Below are positions 19,103 to 27,894 of a stretch of DNA of 64,000 nucleotides, in pieces. The translations under genes were made by a program, and so were the position numbers. The notes under the pieces were generated by a model. The model saw nothing but the letters and a program-made list of their open reading frames with translations, was not told where the DNA came from and searched no databases. Source of the DNA: Lactiplantibacillus paraplantarum (GTDB lineage Bacteria; Bacillota; Bacilli; Lactobacillales; Lactobacillaceae). The DNA is taken from NCBI RefSeq assembly GCF_003641145.1, contig NZ_CP032744.1:2790001-2854000 (forward strand). The letters are read 5' to 3'. Within the stretch, counting starts at the first letter, position 1, and each line of letters starts with the position of its first letter.

Positions 19103-19627
19103 TTCGGCAAAATATTCCTTTCGTACATTAAATTAAATATAATTATATTATCAATCGTCAACGGTTAGCATTGTAACATAAATCCAACGACACCCTCAAA
19201 TAATCATGAAAATATATCACTGACTTTCATAGTCGCTTTCACCATCTTCCCTTACGCCAAACCACAAATGTAATGAGAATGGAACAAAGGATGGTCTATT
19301 TGCAAGCATTAACAGAAATTCGGCGATTATTACGGCACTTGGAATAATTGCTGGAGTTTGATTAGGCGGAGCAAGCAACCTTTTGGCGTAACGTTTCGAT
19401 AATAAAGACAGAAAAATCGTGCCCAGCTTCTTGAAGTCTTCGCTTAAGAAACTGAACACAATTAGTTTTGTCCCGGACTCGCCACATTTCATAATTTAAT
19501 GCTTATCTTCTATCTCACAGCCACCAAAATCGTGACTATCAAATTATGCATTTTGCATAAGCCTTTTGCGTACTTAACCGCTATGCTAATTATTGTACTA
19601 GCAATTGGTTAACCAGCCTACGTACAC
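19103..19627. other. Gene-free region containing a copy of a dispersed repeat
   Basis: A 91-codon minus-strand frame crosses this region but corresponds to the dispersed repeat at 19320-19478 and is not accepted as a gene. The remainder holds the upstream region of the 18188-19102 gene and AT-rich sequence. Confidence 0.6.
19320..19478. repeat. Dispersed intergenic repeat, copy A
   Basis: The core GCAAGCAACCTTTTGGCG followed by ACGTTTCGA at 19371-19399 recurs at 47913-47940 and 53391-53417. An upstream arm (GGCGATTATT ... AATAATTGC) and a downstream block (GCTTAAGAAACTGAACAC) are shared with at least one other copy each. Confidence 0.7.
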
Positions 19628-20692
19628 TTATCCATCACGGCCCAACACCCAAAATATAAAGATGGCTTCTGCTACTCGTAGCCACCATCGATACCGATGC
19701 CAGCGTGATACCGACCAATGACGCTGCAACCACCGATTGGCATAATGCGCAATCAGTGGCGCGCCAATGAGCATAAAACCCGTGACCCAAAAATCAACTC
19801 GTGCGTGCCACGTTGTCTGATCAAAACCAGTACTAATCGCCACAATCACGAGCAAACCGTAGAGGCCCCACAACCCGATTTGTAAAATTCGTTTGGCTTG
19901 CGGCCACCATTGCTGGACTTGTATTCGCTTAATCACTGATTGATGGTGCGGCCGATAGTGATCATGACCAGGTAATGCAGCTAACATGGCAGTGGCACTT
20001 TGATATCGTTGCTGTGGGTCGAGGGCCGTGGCCTTCATAATAATCGGGGCCCATGTTGAATCTTGTGTCAGTGTTGTTGCATCTAACGGCCCGCTCGGCT
20101 CTTGACCAGTCAACAAGCAGTTTAGAACAATCCCCAACGAATACAGATCGCTCCGTTGATCCGTTTGGGCGAAGCCATAGTTTTCAGGCGCAGCAAATCC
20201 GCTCGTACCTAATAACCGGGTATCACTTTCTTGTTCGGCATGATATTGTCGCGCTGCATTGACGTCAATCAGATAGTAATGGTCCCGATAGTCCATTACG
20301 TTACTTAGCTTAAGATCCCGATGCACAATTTGTTGTTGGCCCAACGCCTGTAGCGTTACCAACAATTCTTGCGCGACACGGACCGTCATCTCGGGGGAAA
20401 ACGGTCCGTGTGCCCGCAATCGATCTGCCAGGGTTTGCCCATTGATCAAAGTCTCGACGCTTACAATGCAATCAGCCGCCGTTAGCAACGCCTCAATGCG
20501 GGGCATTCGGGGAATCGGCTGCTGTTTCAAGCGTTGTAAAACCGGGATATTTTCAGGATCTACAAGTTTGGCCACCGAAACGACCTGTTGCTTCTTAACC
20601 AGTAACGGAAATTCACGCTGCGCAACTAACGGTCCTAATGGCTCATAGCCGGCCTCGCTTAACAATTGCATGGCTTGAACAATCGGTAACAC
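19628..20692 (-). CDS. Membrane-anchored serine/threonine protein kinase
   Basis: The catalytic domain has the HRDLKLSN loop (HRD 124-126, metal-binding Asn131), a DVN in place of DFG (143-145), the APE-like motif AAPENYG and a probable ATP-binding Lys42 (SVAKL). The N-terminal glycine loop is degenerate. After about residue 270 come two or three membrane helices, so the kinase domain is cytoplasmic and the protein tail-anchored; PASTA domains are absent, unlike PknB. I choose the GTG at 20692 (354 residues) because GGGGGGAG lies 6 bases upstream; the longer frame from 20740 has no binding site. It is divergent from the small membrane protein gene at 20759. Confidence 0.8.
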   Translation of the reverse strand: MLPIVQAMQLLSEAGYEPLGPLVAQREFPLLVKKQQVVSVAKLVDPENIPVLQRLKQQPIPRMPRIEALLTAADCIVSVETLINGQTLADRLRAHGPFSPEMTVRVAQELLVTLQALGQQQIVHRDLKLSNVMDYRDHYYLIDVNAARQYHAEQESDTRLLGTSGFAAPENYGFAQTDQRSDLYSLGIVLNCLLTGQEPSGPLDATTLTQDSTWAPIIMKATALDPQQRYQSATAMLAALPGHDHYRPHHQSVIKRIQVQQWWPQAKRILQIGLWGLYGLLVIVAISTGFDQTTWHARVDFWVTGFMLIGAPLIAHYANRWLQRHWSVSRWHRYRWWLRVAEAIFIFWVLGRDG

Positions 20693-20758
20693 CCTGCTCC
20701 CCCCTTTTTCGAACAAATTATTAACTTTTATCATAACCATACTTTTGGAGGAATTACA

Positions 20759-21121
20759 ATGTCAAAATACGAGAACAATGAAATCACTGTATCCACGTCA
20801 CGTCCACGAATAGCCGAGTTAGTATTGGGGATCATTGGCGGCATCTTCGGCATTATCGCAGGTCTGTTAGCCATGACCATCGGTGGTATCGGTAGCGCTT
20901 TAGAAGCTAGTGGTTCTGCTGGTATTAGTAACCTGGGGATTGGCTGTATTATTGTTTCGATCCTGGCCATTATTTTAAGCATCTTTATTAATCGTAATCA
21001 TATTTTAATGGGATGGCTAACTATCCTTTGTGGGATTCTCAACTTCGTCTTTGTCGGTTTCTTCGGTATTTTAAGTGGCGTGCTCATTATCATTGCAGGC
21101 GGCTTAGCGTTAAGAAAGTAG
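20759..21121 (+). CDS. DUF4064-like small membrane protein
   Basis: The 120-residue protein has a short polar N terminus and three or four glycine-rich hydrophobic segments (ELVLGIIGGIFGIIAGLLAM, then two further pairs), the pattern of DUF4064 proteins. Function is unknown. It has a strong TTGGAGGA binding site and lies 8 bases before the DUF4352 gene, with which it is surely cotranscribed. Divergence from the kinase gene over a 66 bp gap suggests joint regulation. Confidence 0.7.
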   Translation: MSKYENNEITVSTSRPRIAELVLGIIGGIFGIIAGLLAMTIGGIGSALEASGSAGISNLGIGCIIVSILAIILSIFINRNHILMGWLTILCGILNFVFVGFFGILSGVLIIIAGGLALRK

Positions 21122-21129
21122 GTCAATTC

Positions 21130-21684
21130 ATGAAAACAACTAAAGCTTGGTATCAAAAATGGTGGGCCTGGGTTTTAATCATTCTCGGGGCCTTGCTAAT
21201 TATTGGAATCATTAATACACCCGGAGATACGACGAACACCCAAGCCACTGCCACCAAAAAAGTAGCGAAAAAATCAACAGCGGCTAAGGAATCGGCAACG
21301 GCTACCACGTACAAAGTTGGTGAAACAGCCACAATCGACAATGTCCAAGTCACCGTCACAAATGTTAAAACCGCCACCACGCTGAATAGTAATGATCCTA
21401 AAACTGGCAATCAGTACTATACGGTCACCGTGTCACTCAAAAATATCGGCAAGGATAAAGTCAGCTATAATCCATTCGACTTTGAAATCAAGGCAGCCGG
21501 TAATCAAACTAGCTTAGATGAATTTAACATGGATGAAAACAACCAACTGGATAGTGGCGATTTAACTGCCGGTGGCTCTGTCAGTGGTACTATGACCGGC
21601 CAAGCTAAAGCCGATGGTACCGTTGAACTCATTTATAATCCCAGTTATTTTAGCGATCGTCATTTGACCTTTAAATTGCAATAG
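21130..21684 (+). CDS. DUF4352 domain protein, membrane-anchored
   Basis: The 185-residue protein begins with a single membrane helix (about 10-32: WWAWVLIILGALLIIGII). A Thr/Lys/Ala-rich linker and a DUF4352-type beta-sandwich follow (about 65-185: VGETATIDNVQVTV ... YYTVTVSLKNIGKD). Such domains sit outside the membrane and are thought to be binding or scaffold modules. ATG 21130 is chosen; the frame stays open upstream but overlaps the preceding gene. Probably works with the DUF4064 protein and the kinase. Confidence 0.8.
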   Translation: MKTTKAWYQKWWAWVLIILGALLIIGIINTPGDTTNTQATATKKVAKKSTAAKESATATTYKVGETATIDNVQVTVTNVKTATTLNSNDPKTGNQYYTVTVSLKNIGKDKVSYNPFDFEIKAAGNQTSLDEFNMDENNQLDSGDLTAGGSVSGTMTGQAKADGTVELIYNPSYFSDRHLTFKLQ

Positions 21685-21735
21685 ATTCTGGTACACTAAT
21701 ACTAATCAAATAAGGGTATTAGGGGGCAAACAACC

Positions 21736-22170
21736 GTGGTAGAACGCGCAACTAGGGAATTGTTTAACGAAATCAAACATGCAAGTGAGGCCGACCAATT
21801 TATGACGAATATGGCCAGTAGTTTTATTCGCACCAACCCGGCGGAATATCTCGCCGAACTTATTCAGATCAAGCACGTCACTAAAAGCCAAGTAATTCGG
21901 CGCGCCAACCTTACCCCCTCAATCGGCTATCAGTACTTTGATGGCAAGCGCCGCCCAAACCGGGCCCGCATCATCGCCCTCGGATTCGGTTTTCAACTAA
22001 CCCTAACCGAGCTCAACACGATGCTCAAGCGAACCGGTTACGCCGTCCTTTATGCCAAGGATGAATGGGATGCGCTCATTATCTTCGCACTCAGTCAGCG
22101 CTTCACTCTCAATCGAACAGACGAACTGTTATATGAGTATGGTTTAGGGACGATTACCGACGAAGATTAG
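21736..22170 (+). CDS. XRE/HTH-type DNA-binding protein
   Basis: A 144-residue cytosolic protein. The middle carries a helix-turn-helix (about 45-85: KHVTKSQVIRRANLTPSIGYQYFDGKRRPNR) and the C-terminal part is helical. GTG start at 21736 with ATTAGGGGG about 8 bases upstream. It follows the DUF4352 gene by 51 bases on the same strand and may regulate the kinase-DUF4064-DUF4352 group, which is inference from position only. Confidence 0.7.
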   Translation: MVERATRELFNEIKHASEADQFMTNMASSFIRTNPAEYLAELIQIKHVTKSQVIRRANLTPSIGYQYFDGKRRPNRARIIALGFGFQLTLTELNTMLKRTGYAVLYAKDEWDALIIFALSQRFTLNRTDELLYEYGLGTITDED

Positions 22171-22182
22171 CAAATTAATTTC

Positions 22183-22235
22183 AATACTAAACGGGCTTCA
22201 CAAGATAAAAGTTCTTGTGAAGCCCGTTTAGTATT
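22183..22235. terminator. 22 bp perfect stem-loop between convergent genes
   Basis: A perfect 22 bp inverted repeat (22183-22204 and 22214-22235) with a 9-base loop, between the XRE gene and the convergent TSUP gene. There is no long T-run on either strand, but position and stability suggest a shared terminator. Confidence 0.65.
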
Positions 22236-22297
22236 GAACAACTGTACGAAATGCAGCATCAGCATGAAGTATATGTAGCCTTACCAGTCCATCACAA

Positions 22298-23014
22298 CTA
22301 GACCAGTAGGTAATAGCCGCCACTTAGCCCAATGAATAAATAAATTAATCGCCGAACGACCACCATCGGCAACCGTGGTAAAATTCGCGCCGCAATTGCC
22401 GTCCCAATCACCGCACCTAACATACCAATCAAAATATGGGGGATCAAGACTGGGGTCAGAATACCGTTTAGTGCCCGGACCGTCGAAATATATATGACAT
22501 CAATTAAAAAGAAGGTCTGCAAATTACCCAAGTAATCCGCAGTTGTATCAGCAAGTGATAGAAAATATAACGCCATTAATGGCCCCCCGATACCAAACAA
22601 ACCGTTAAAAAAGCCGGAGACAATCATAAACAGACCAGCTAACCACCACGGATAGCTTTGGGTCGCCGCACGTTTGCTAAAGCTAAAATATAATGCCAAT
22701 GCTAATAGTAGTGCCCCCAACAAGCGGCGCAACAATTGAACGTCTAGTACCTGACCCAAATGCACCGAATAAGCCGCCACGCTCGCATAAACGATAAATG
22801 GGATGATAATTTGCCGCAAATGAATATGGTGCCGATTACGCCAAACGAGAGTCAGGACACTAGCCGCCATAATAACGCCAGCCACCGCCGCACTTTGCGC
22901 GATTGGAAAAAGTTGTGGTAAAAAAATCATCATAACGATTGCCGCACCAAACCCGGTCAAACCCTGGACAAGTCCAGCCATTAATCCTGGTAAAAAAACT
23001 AGTAACCACGCCAT
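22298..23014 (-). CDS. TSUP (TauE/SafE) family transporter
   Basis: A membrane protein of 238 residues with about eight hydrophobic segments. It has the two family repeats, each with a glycine-rich motif (LVQGLTGFGAA near the N terminus; FFNGLFGIGGP in the middle). Family members move sulfite, sulfonates or organic anions. ATG 23014 is selected because AAGGGGGG lies 6-7 bases upstream. It follows azlD by 57 bases on the same strand, so it may be cotranscribed with azlCD. Confidence 0.85.
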   Translation of the reverse strand: MAWLLVFLPGLMAGLVQGLTGFGAAIVMMIFLPQLFPIAQSAAVAGVIMAASVLTLVWRNRHHIHLRQIIIPFIVYASVAAYSVHLGQVLDVQLLRRLLGALLLALALYFSFSKRAATQSYPWWLAGLFMIVSGFFNGLFGIGGPLMALYFLSLADTTADYLGNLQTFFLIDVIYISTVRALNGILTPVLIPHILIGMLGAVIGTAIAARILPRLPMVVVRRLIYLFIGLSGGYYLLV

Positions 23015-23071
23015 CATTATCCCCCCTTTGGCATAATAAAAAAGAACCGGATCACCCAGTTCCAACTAAAG

Positions 23072-23422
23072 CTAGATATGAATTAATAACACGAAAACCA
23101 TCACTGAAACTAAGCCAATCACAACTGACAACGTCATTGAACGGGTTCGATAAGCCACAAACCCAACGAGGATGGCAGAAATAATCATGCCTAAATTACC
23201 AGACGTGATCACCGCATACTTACTATCGATAAAGACACTTTTAACAACTAACGCCGTGAATAGCGAGACGGGTACAAACCGCATCCATTCATTAAACCAT
23301 TCCGGAATTTTGCGCTTCGTAAAGAATAGTAGTGGAAAGAACCTTGGTATAAAGGCCACACACGCACAAAAAATGACCAACCAAAAATGGTCCATACTAC
23401 TCATTGAGCTGACTGATTGCAT
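23072..23422 (-). CDS. azlD: AzlD family branched-chain amino acid export subunit
   Basis: A 116-residue protein with four hydrophobic segments and the family's RFFPLLFF and PVSLFTALVV patterns. AzlD works with AzlC to export branched-chain amino acids or analogues. It starts 20 bases after the azlC stop with a GAGGGG site, so the two are one operon. Confidence 0.9.
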   Translation of the reverse strand: MQSVSSMSSMDHFWLVIFCACVAFIPRFFPLLFFTKRKIPEWFNEWMRFVPVSLFTALVVKSVFIDSKYAVITSGNLGMIISAILVGFVAYRTRSMTLSVVIGLVSVMVFVLLIHI

Positions 23423-23442
23423 AAGAAAAACCCCTCTGTGCC

Positions 23443-24207
23443 TTACTTGTCAGATTCTTCCATGGCAGCTTGGCCAGTAGGATCGTGAACCTTATAAAGT
23501 AAATGACTTTCTGGCTTATGTGCTAACAAGTAACGTTCAATAAAGTAACCGGTCAACGATGCAAGTAACGTTGAGACAACCAGTCCCAATGTACTCTTCA
23601 TCAAGACCAGAAAACCAATCGTTAGAACACCTGACAACGCGGCAACCAAGATAATCAAGCGACTCTTAGTTTGCATAATTGCCATATAAATGAATAGCGC
23701 CGTTAAAGCAAAATCCACTACTTGGAGATTAATCGTCAGTGCACTACCAATCAAGCTACCGATAATATTACTTACCGTCCAAAATAATAACGAATAGTGC
23801 TCGACCAATAAGGCTTGCGACGGTTTCCAGTGTTTATCCGTTGCAAACTTCAAGTAATTAACCGCATAATTTTCATCATTCATCGAAAATGCAAACGTAA
23901 AAATAAACGGTAACGATTGCCCCTTCAAGTACCGCGATAAGCTGGAACCTAGTAAAGCGTATCGTAACTCCAAGAAAAACATCATCAAAATAATGGTTGT
24001 CATCGGTGCGTTAATCGTCAGCATCGATGCAATTAAAAATTGGGCGCCGCCGGAAAAGACCATTACCGAAATTAACGCCGTCAGTAAATGGTTGAACCCG
24101 GCCGCATGCAATAGCACCCCACAAGCTAACCCAATGGGAATATAGCTAAGCCCAAGTGGCATTACTGTTCGTAAGACCACTAACCAATTTGGCTCGTTCT
24201 TTTTCAC
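23443..24207 (-). CDS. azlC: AzlC family branched-chain amino acid exporter
   Basis: A polytopic membrane protein with the AzlC signatures: PLGLSYIPIGLACG near the N terminus, VFSGGAQFL and LRYALLGSSLS in the middle, and NDENYAVN. A GGAGG site precedes TTG/GTG codons at 24210/24207. I use GTG 24207 (254 residues), though the frame is open back to 24258. It leads the azlC-azlD-(TSUP) operon. Confidence 0.88.
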   Translation of the reverse strand: MKKNEPNWLVVLRTVMPLGLSYIPIGLACGVLLHAAGFNHLLTALISVMVFSGGAQFLIASMLTINAPMTTIILMMFFLELRYALLGSSLSRYLKGQSLPFIFTFAFSMNDENYAVNYLKFATDKHWKPSQALLVEHYSLLFWTVSNIIGSLIGSALTINLQVVDFALTALFIYMAIMQTKSRLIILVAALSGVLTIGFLVLMKSTLGLVVSTLLASLTGYFIERYLLAHKPESHLLYKVHDPTGQAAMEESDK

Positions 24208-24364
24208 CAAGAATGCCTCCAGTACCATACCAGTAAAGAATTCTAGCAACAACAGCAAGCGTCAAACTACTTAGACACTCGACCTCAATTTTAACATGTT
24301 TTTTACGGCAATCCTACACTTTGTTAACTTTTTAGCCGTATGTAAGCGGTATCACGGCTATTTT

Positions 24365-24862
24365 TTAATTGAAATGTTGTCCTAAAATCACTAAATCATT
24401 AGGACGACCGCCTAATTCAGCAATCTCAGGCAGAAAGCCCCACTGTTCATAGCCAAATTTTTTGAACAGCTTGATGCTCGGTAAGTTGCTTGAAAAGATG
24501 TAAGCAACAATTGTGGTTAATCCCAGTACTGGTAGTTGCTTGGGCACTAATGTCAAAACCTGACTTCCGATTCCTTGGCCCTGCACACTGCGATCCAAGT
24601 ACACTGAAATCTCGGTAGTCTTTGCATAGGCGGCCCGACCATAGAACGGTGATAAGCTAACCCAACCAACTACTAAGTCATCCTTAATAACGACCCACAT
24701 TGGATAATGTTCCGGATTATGACTCAAAAACCAGTTGCGCCGCTGATCCACTGTGACCGGTTTAAGATCGGCCGTCACTTGATGACTCGGAATCGTTTGA
24801 TTATAAATATCCACAATAATTGGTAAGTCTGACATGGTTGCAGTTCGTAATGATACACTCAT
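24365..24862 (-). CDS. GNAT family N-acetyltransferase
   Basis: A cytosolic acyltransferase of the phosphinothricin acetyltransferase type (165 residues). It has the acetyl-CoA binding signature QGQGIGSQVL, preceded by the strand TTEISVYLDRSV, and ends with the FKKFGYEQWG element. The substrate is probably a small amine or amino acid analogue. Start at 24862 follows GGAAG; the in-frame ATG at 24880 is less well placed. Single gene. Confidence 0.88.
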   Translation of the reverse strand: MSVSLRTATMSDLPIIVDIYNQTIPSHQVTADLKPVTVDQRRNWFLSHNPEHYPMWVVIKDDLVVGWVSLSPFYGRAAYAKTTEISVYLDRSVQGQGIGSQVLTLVPKQLPVLGLTTIVAYIFSSNLPSIKLFKKFGYEQWGFLPEIAELGGRPNDLVILGQHFN

Positions 24863-25121
24863 AGGTGACTTCCACTCCATTCGATTTAACTACTGTTATC
24901 AGTCTTATTATACAGTTAATCATTTGAAAACGGGCGCACTTTTCATCTGTTTTTATATAACTCCGGTAAGATCAACAGTCACGGCACAAGTCGAATCGAC
25001 AATAAACTTATACTTTTTCAAGCACCAATAAAAACCGACAAGGCACTTTTTACCTTTCCTATCAACACAGCCTGGTTCGCTAACTTCCCCACACATCAAT
25101 ATTGCTGCCACAATCGACTGA

Positions 25122-25535
25122 CTAACTTGGTATTTTTACTTTTGCAACTAATTGTTGTAATTGCTGTCGTTCATCAGCCGATAAGTTAGCTAACATTTCT
25201 TGATGCACTCGCTGTCGCGTTGCTTTGAACGTCTCAGCAAGCTTTTGCCCATCGTCAGTTACAAAAATATTTTTATTTCGCGAATTATCACTCGGTATTT
25301 GACGAATAATCAACCCCTGCTGCTCCATATTTTTAAGCATCACCGATACCGTCGCCGCTTTGCGTCCAATAAGTTCAACAATGTTACGTTGAATAATACC
25401 CGGATGGGTAGCAATGTATGTTAAAACCATCAGTTGTTGAGTCGGCACATGGTTGGCCATTTTTTCACGTACCAACACTTCTTCCCCGCGTACGACTTGG
25501 TGAAATAATGCAATTGTTGCTTCTATATCTGTCAT
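25122..25535 (-). CDS. MarR family transcriptional regulator
   Basis: The 137-residue protein has a winged helix with the MarR pattern (PGIIQRNIVELIGRKAATVSVMLKNMEQQGLIIR, then SDNSRNKNIFVTDDG) flanked by dimerisation helices. ATG 25535 follows GGAG with 8-base spacing. It is divergent from the SGNH hydrolase gene; a palindrome placed between the -35 and -10 boxes of that gene is a likely operator. Confidence 0.9.
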   Translation of the reverse strand: MTDIEATIALFHQVVRGEEVLVREKMANHVPTQQLMVLTYIATHPGIIQRNIVELIGRKAATVSVMLKNMEQQGLIIRQIPSDNSRNKNIFVTDDGQKLAETFKATRQRVHQEMLANLSADERQQLQQLVAKVKIPS

Positions 25536-25590
25536 ATTCTCACACTCCATGGTCTTAAGTATACCAAATTTAATTAGTTATTAAAATTGT

Positions 25591-25619
25591 TTGACAGACT
25601 AACTTTAAAGAGTTAGTAT
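25591..25619 (+). promoter_or_regulatory. Promoter of the SGNH hydrolase gene with overlapping MarR-type operator
   Basis: TTGACA (25591-25596), 17 bases, TAGTAT (25614-25619). Between and overlapping them, ACTAACT (25598-25604), a 6-base spacer and AGTTAGT (25611-25617) form a perfect inverted repeat, well placed for repression. Confidence 0.75.
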
Positions 25620-25666
25620 TACAAACAGTTAATCAAGCTAACATTAATAAGAAATGAGGTTTTATT

Positions 25667-26341
25667 ATGACCAATGAATCAATCCAATTAACTAATCTCG
25701 ATCCCCGCATCATCCAATTTCAAAACAATATTCGTGAAAAATATAGCGCTGCTAATCAAACTGCGCTCAAAGGGCAAATTGTCATTACTGGTTCATCGAC
25801 CGTCGAAATTTTTCCAATCGAAAAACTCCAAACAAAACTGCACCTCAAGCACAAAATCTATAACCGTGGCATCCGCGCAACAACAACTGCTGACGAACTT
25901 AACCATATGAATACCTTGATTTTCGATCTCCAGCCCAGTATCCTGTTCCTACAAATCGGTGCCAATGATATGGGCTTCAATCTGTCAGAAAAAACAATGA
26001 TGCAAAATTACGATCAAATCATGACTCAAGTTGCTAGTAAACTACCGGATACACAGGTCTATATTATGGCTTATTATCCTATCAATACAGTTGCCGACTT
26101 TAACACCGCCGATGATCCCCATCCGAATATCGCGCAACATCGGACCAACGCAATGACAAGGGCTGCAAATATTAAAGTTAAAGCCCTGGCTGCAAAGCAT
26201 AACTTTGACTTCATTGACCTGAATGCCGGACTAGCTGATACTGATGGTAACTTAAAGAAAGAGCTCACTTTTGATGGCCTTCATCCACTACCCGCTGGCT
26301 ATGACATTATCTTTAATAATATGTCACCTTATTTGAAATAG
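25667..26341 (+). CDS. SGNH/GDSL-type hydrolase (acylhydrolase or esterase)
   Basis: A 224-residue protein without signal peptide. Block I reads VITGSSTVEIFP (catalytic Ser in GSST), block III has LQIGANDMGFN, and block V has DGLHPLPAGY (catalytic Asp and His). This is the pattern of the platelet-activating-factor acetylhydrolase-like branch of the family. The substrate is unknown, probably a small ester or acylated sugar. Binding site AATGAGG. Controlled by the divergent MarR gene, as inferred from the operator-promoter arrangement. Confidence 0.88.
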   Translation: MTNESIQLTNLDPRIIQFQNNIREKYSAANQTALKGQIVITGSSTVEIFPIEKLQTKLHLKHKIYNRGIRATTTADELNHMNTLIFDLQPSILFLQIGANDMGFNLSEKTMMQNYDQIMTQVASKLPDTQVYIMAYYPINTVADFNTADDPHPNIAQHRTNAMTRAANIKVKALAAKHNFDFIDLNAGLADTDGNLKKELTFDGLHPLPAGYDIIFNNMSPYLK

Positions 26342-26378
26342 GTATGCTTAGTTCAGCTGTATGACTTAGCATCAAAAA

Positions 26379-26422
26379 AAACGCCGCGCTAGAATTACAA
26401 GTATCCTAGTACGGCGTTTTTA
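26379..26422 (+). terminator. Terminator of the SGNH hydrolase gene
   Basis: Stem AACGCCG...CTAG / CTAG...CGGCGTT followed by T5; A-run on the other side makes it possibly bidirectional. Confidence 0.8.
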
Positions 26423-26490
26423 AACAAGCTTATTCTAATTAATATGATGTGATCAACTTAGCGCTTCGTGCTGTATTCAAATATGGTCGT

Positions 26491-27825
26491 TTAGTTAAAC
26501 CAGCTCTTAACCCCACGCCACATCCGAACAAAAATGTTCGCTTTGTCGATCGACTTCTTAGGCGTTACATTAATTGTCAGGTTCTTACTCGTCGTGCCGT
26601 CAACTACCTTAATCGCTTTCTTGCTTAGGTTCAAGTTAACGGTACCGACTGTTTTGCCATTCTTAACGGGCGCTTGTAACTTGCCAGCCGTTGTTGCTGA
26701 CTTCTTCAAGCTGACCTTACCAGTAACAGCACTAGCATCCGTCCCCGTTGGCAAGTAAATCTTAGTCGCACCACTATTTGAAACCAGTTGTGACGTCAAC
26801 GACTTCCCATCTTGAACGTCAACGGCCTTCACGCCATTGATTTTGCCATTCTTGTTAATGGTCATCGTGGTGTAATTATGATAGACATATGACATAATTT
26901 CGGCAGTCTGCGTGAAGCGTTCCGTCCCACTATCATTAGCAGCACCGGCATGCATCACAACGGTAATAATACGGTTACCATTACTGAACTTGACGGTCCC
27001 CGTAAAGGCATTCCCAGCCTTAGTGGAAGTCCCCGTCTTTAATCCATCTACTGGCAGTGCTGAATAATGCTTAACCAGCCCTTTCAACATGTAGTTCCGG
27101 TTATCCATTTTAGTTGCCGAGCTCGTTCCTTTTTCAAACCAAGCATGGGCAATGCTAGAAGTCTTTAACACTTCTGGATAATCAGATAATAACTTTTGGG
27201 CAACAGTGGCCACGTCTTGAGCTGACATTTCATTTTCAGCACTGGCAGCAACGTTACTATAACCAATCGTACTGCCCACTTCTTTGTTGGTTAACCCACT
27301 GGCATTAATAATGGTGGCGTCCGTGATGCCCCATGATTTGGCTGTCTTCCGCATCAATTCAACAAACTTATGTGGCGTTCCAGCAACCGCATCACCCAGA
27401 GCCGTTACAGCTGCGTTAGCGGAATAAATTTCAGTCGCATTATATAGCTGACGTACCGAATATGTCTTCGTTGATAGTAACGGAACGTTCGCATATTCCG
27501 TATTCTGACTCATCTTAGCGACTGCTTTACTGACACTGATCTTCTGATTCCATGATAATTTACCTTCGTGAATGGCCTTGAGAATTAGATAAGTACTCAA
27601 CATCTTAGTCATCGATGCAATTGCCATTGGTTGACTACTGTTTTTGTCATAAAGAATCTGACCAGTCGACGCGTCTACTGCAATCGCAGCCTTCGCGGAA
27701 ATCGATGGTGTACTGGCTGCTTGGGCTTGAAGGTCAGCCCCCGCAATTCCCAAACCAGCTGTACTAAACGTAACTGCCGCAACGAGGGCAATCATAACTT
27801 TCTTTAACTTTCCCGCAAATCTCAT
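26491..27825 (-). CDS. dacA: D-alanyl-D-alanine carboxypeptidase (PBP5 type)
   Basis: This secreted, membrane-tethered enzyme trims the terminal D-Ala from peptidoglycan stem pentapeptides. The 444-residue protein has a signal peptide (about 1-37, QAQAAS cleavage region). Active-site motifs are SMTK (Ser71, Lys74), SAN (135-137) and KTG (265-267). A PBP5 C-terminal beta domain and a C-terminal amphipathic helix (RMWRGVKSW) complete it. It lies about 70 bp after a histidine kinase gene on the same strand and is probably governed by that two-component system. Confidence 0.95.
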   Translation of the reverse strand: MRFAGKLKKVMIALVAAVTFSTAGLGIAGADLQAQAASTPSISAKAAIAVDASTGQILYDKNSSQPMAIASMTKMLSTYLILKAIHEGKLSWNQKISVSKAVAKMSQNTEYANVPLLSTKTYSVRQLYNATEIYSANAAVTALGDAVAGTPHKFVELMRKTAKSWGITDATIINASGLTNKEVGSTIGYSNVAASAENEMSAQDVATVAQKLLSDYPEVLKTSSIAHAWFEKGTSSATKMDNRNYMLKGLVKHYSALPVDGLKTGTSTKAGNAFTGTVKFSNGNRIITVVMHAGAANDSGTERFTQTAEIMSYVYHNYTTMTINKNGKINGVKAVDVQDGKSLTSQLVSNSGATKIYLPTGTDASAVTGKVSLKKSATTAGKLQAPVKNGKTVGTVNLNLSKKAIKVVDGTTSKNLTINVTPKKSIDKANIFVRMWRGVKSWFN

Positions 27826-27894
27826 GTCTCAATTATCCCTTTCTTAATTGCTAATGCTAATTTTAGTTTAAATAATTATGTCTGTGGAAACAAG

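Noticed and set aside
19217..19492. Minus-strand frame of 91 codons
   Set aside because: It coincides with a dispersed repeat whose other copies are not coding in this frame, and it has no binding site.
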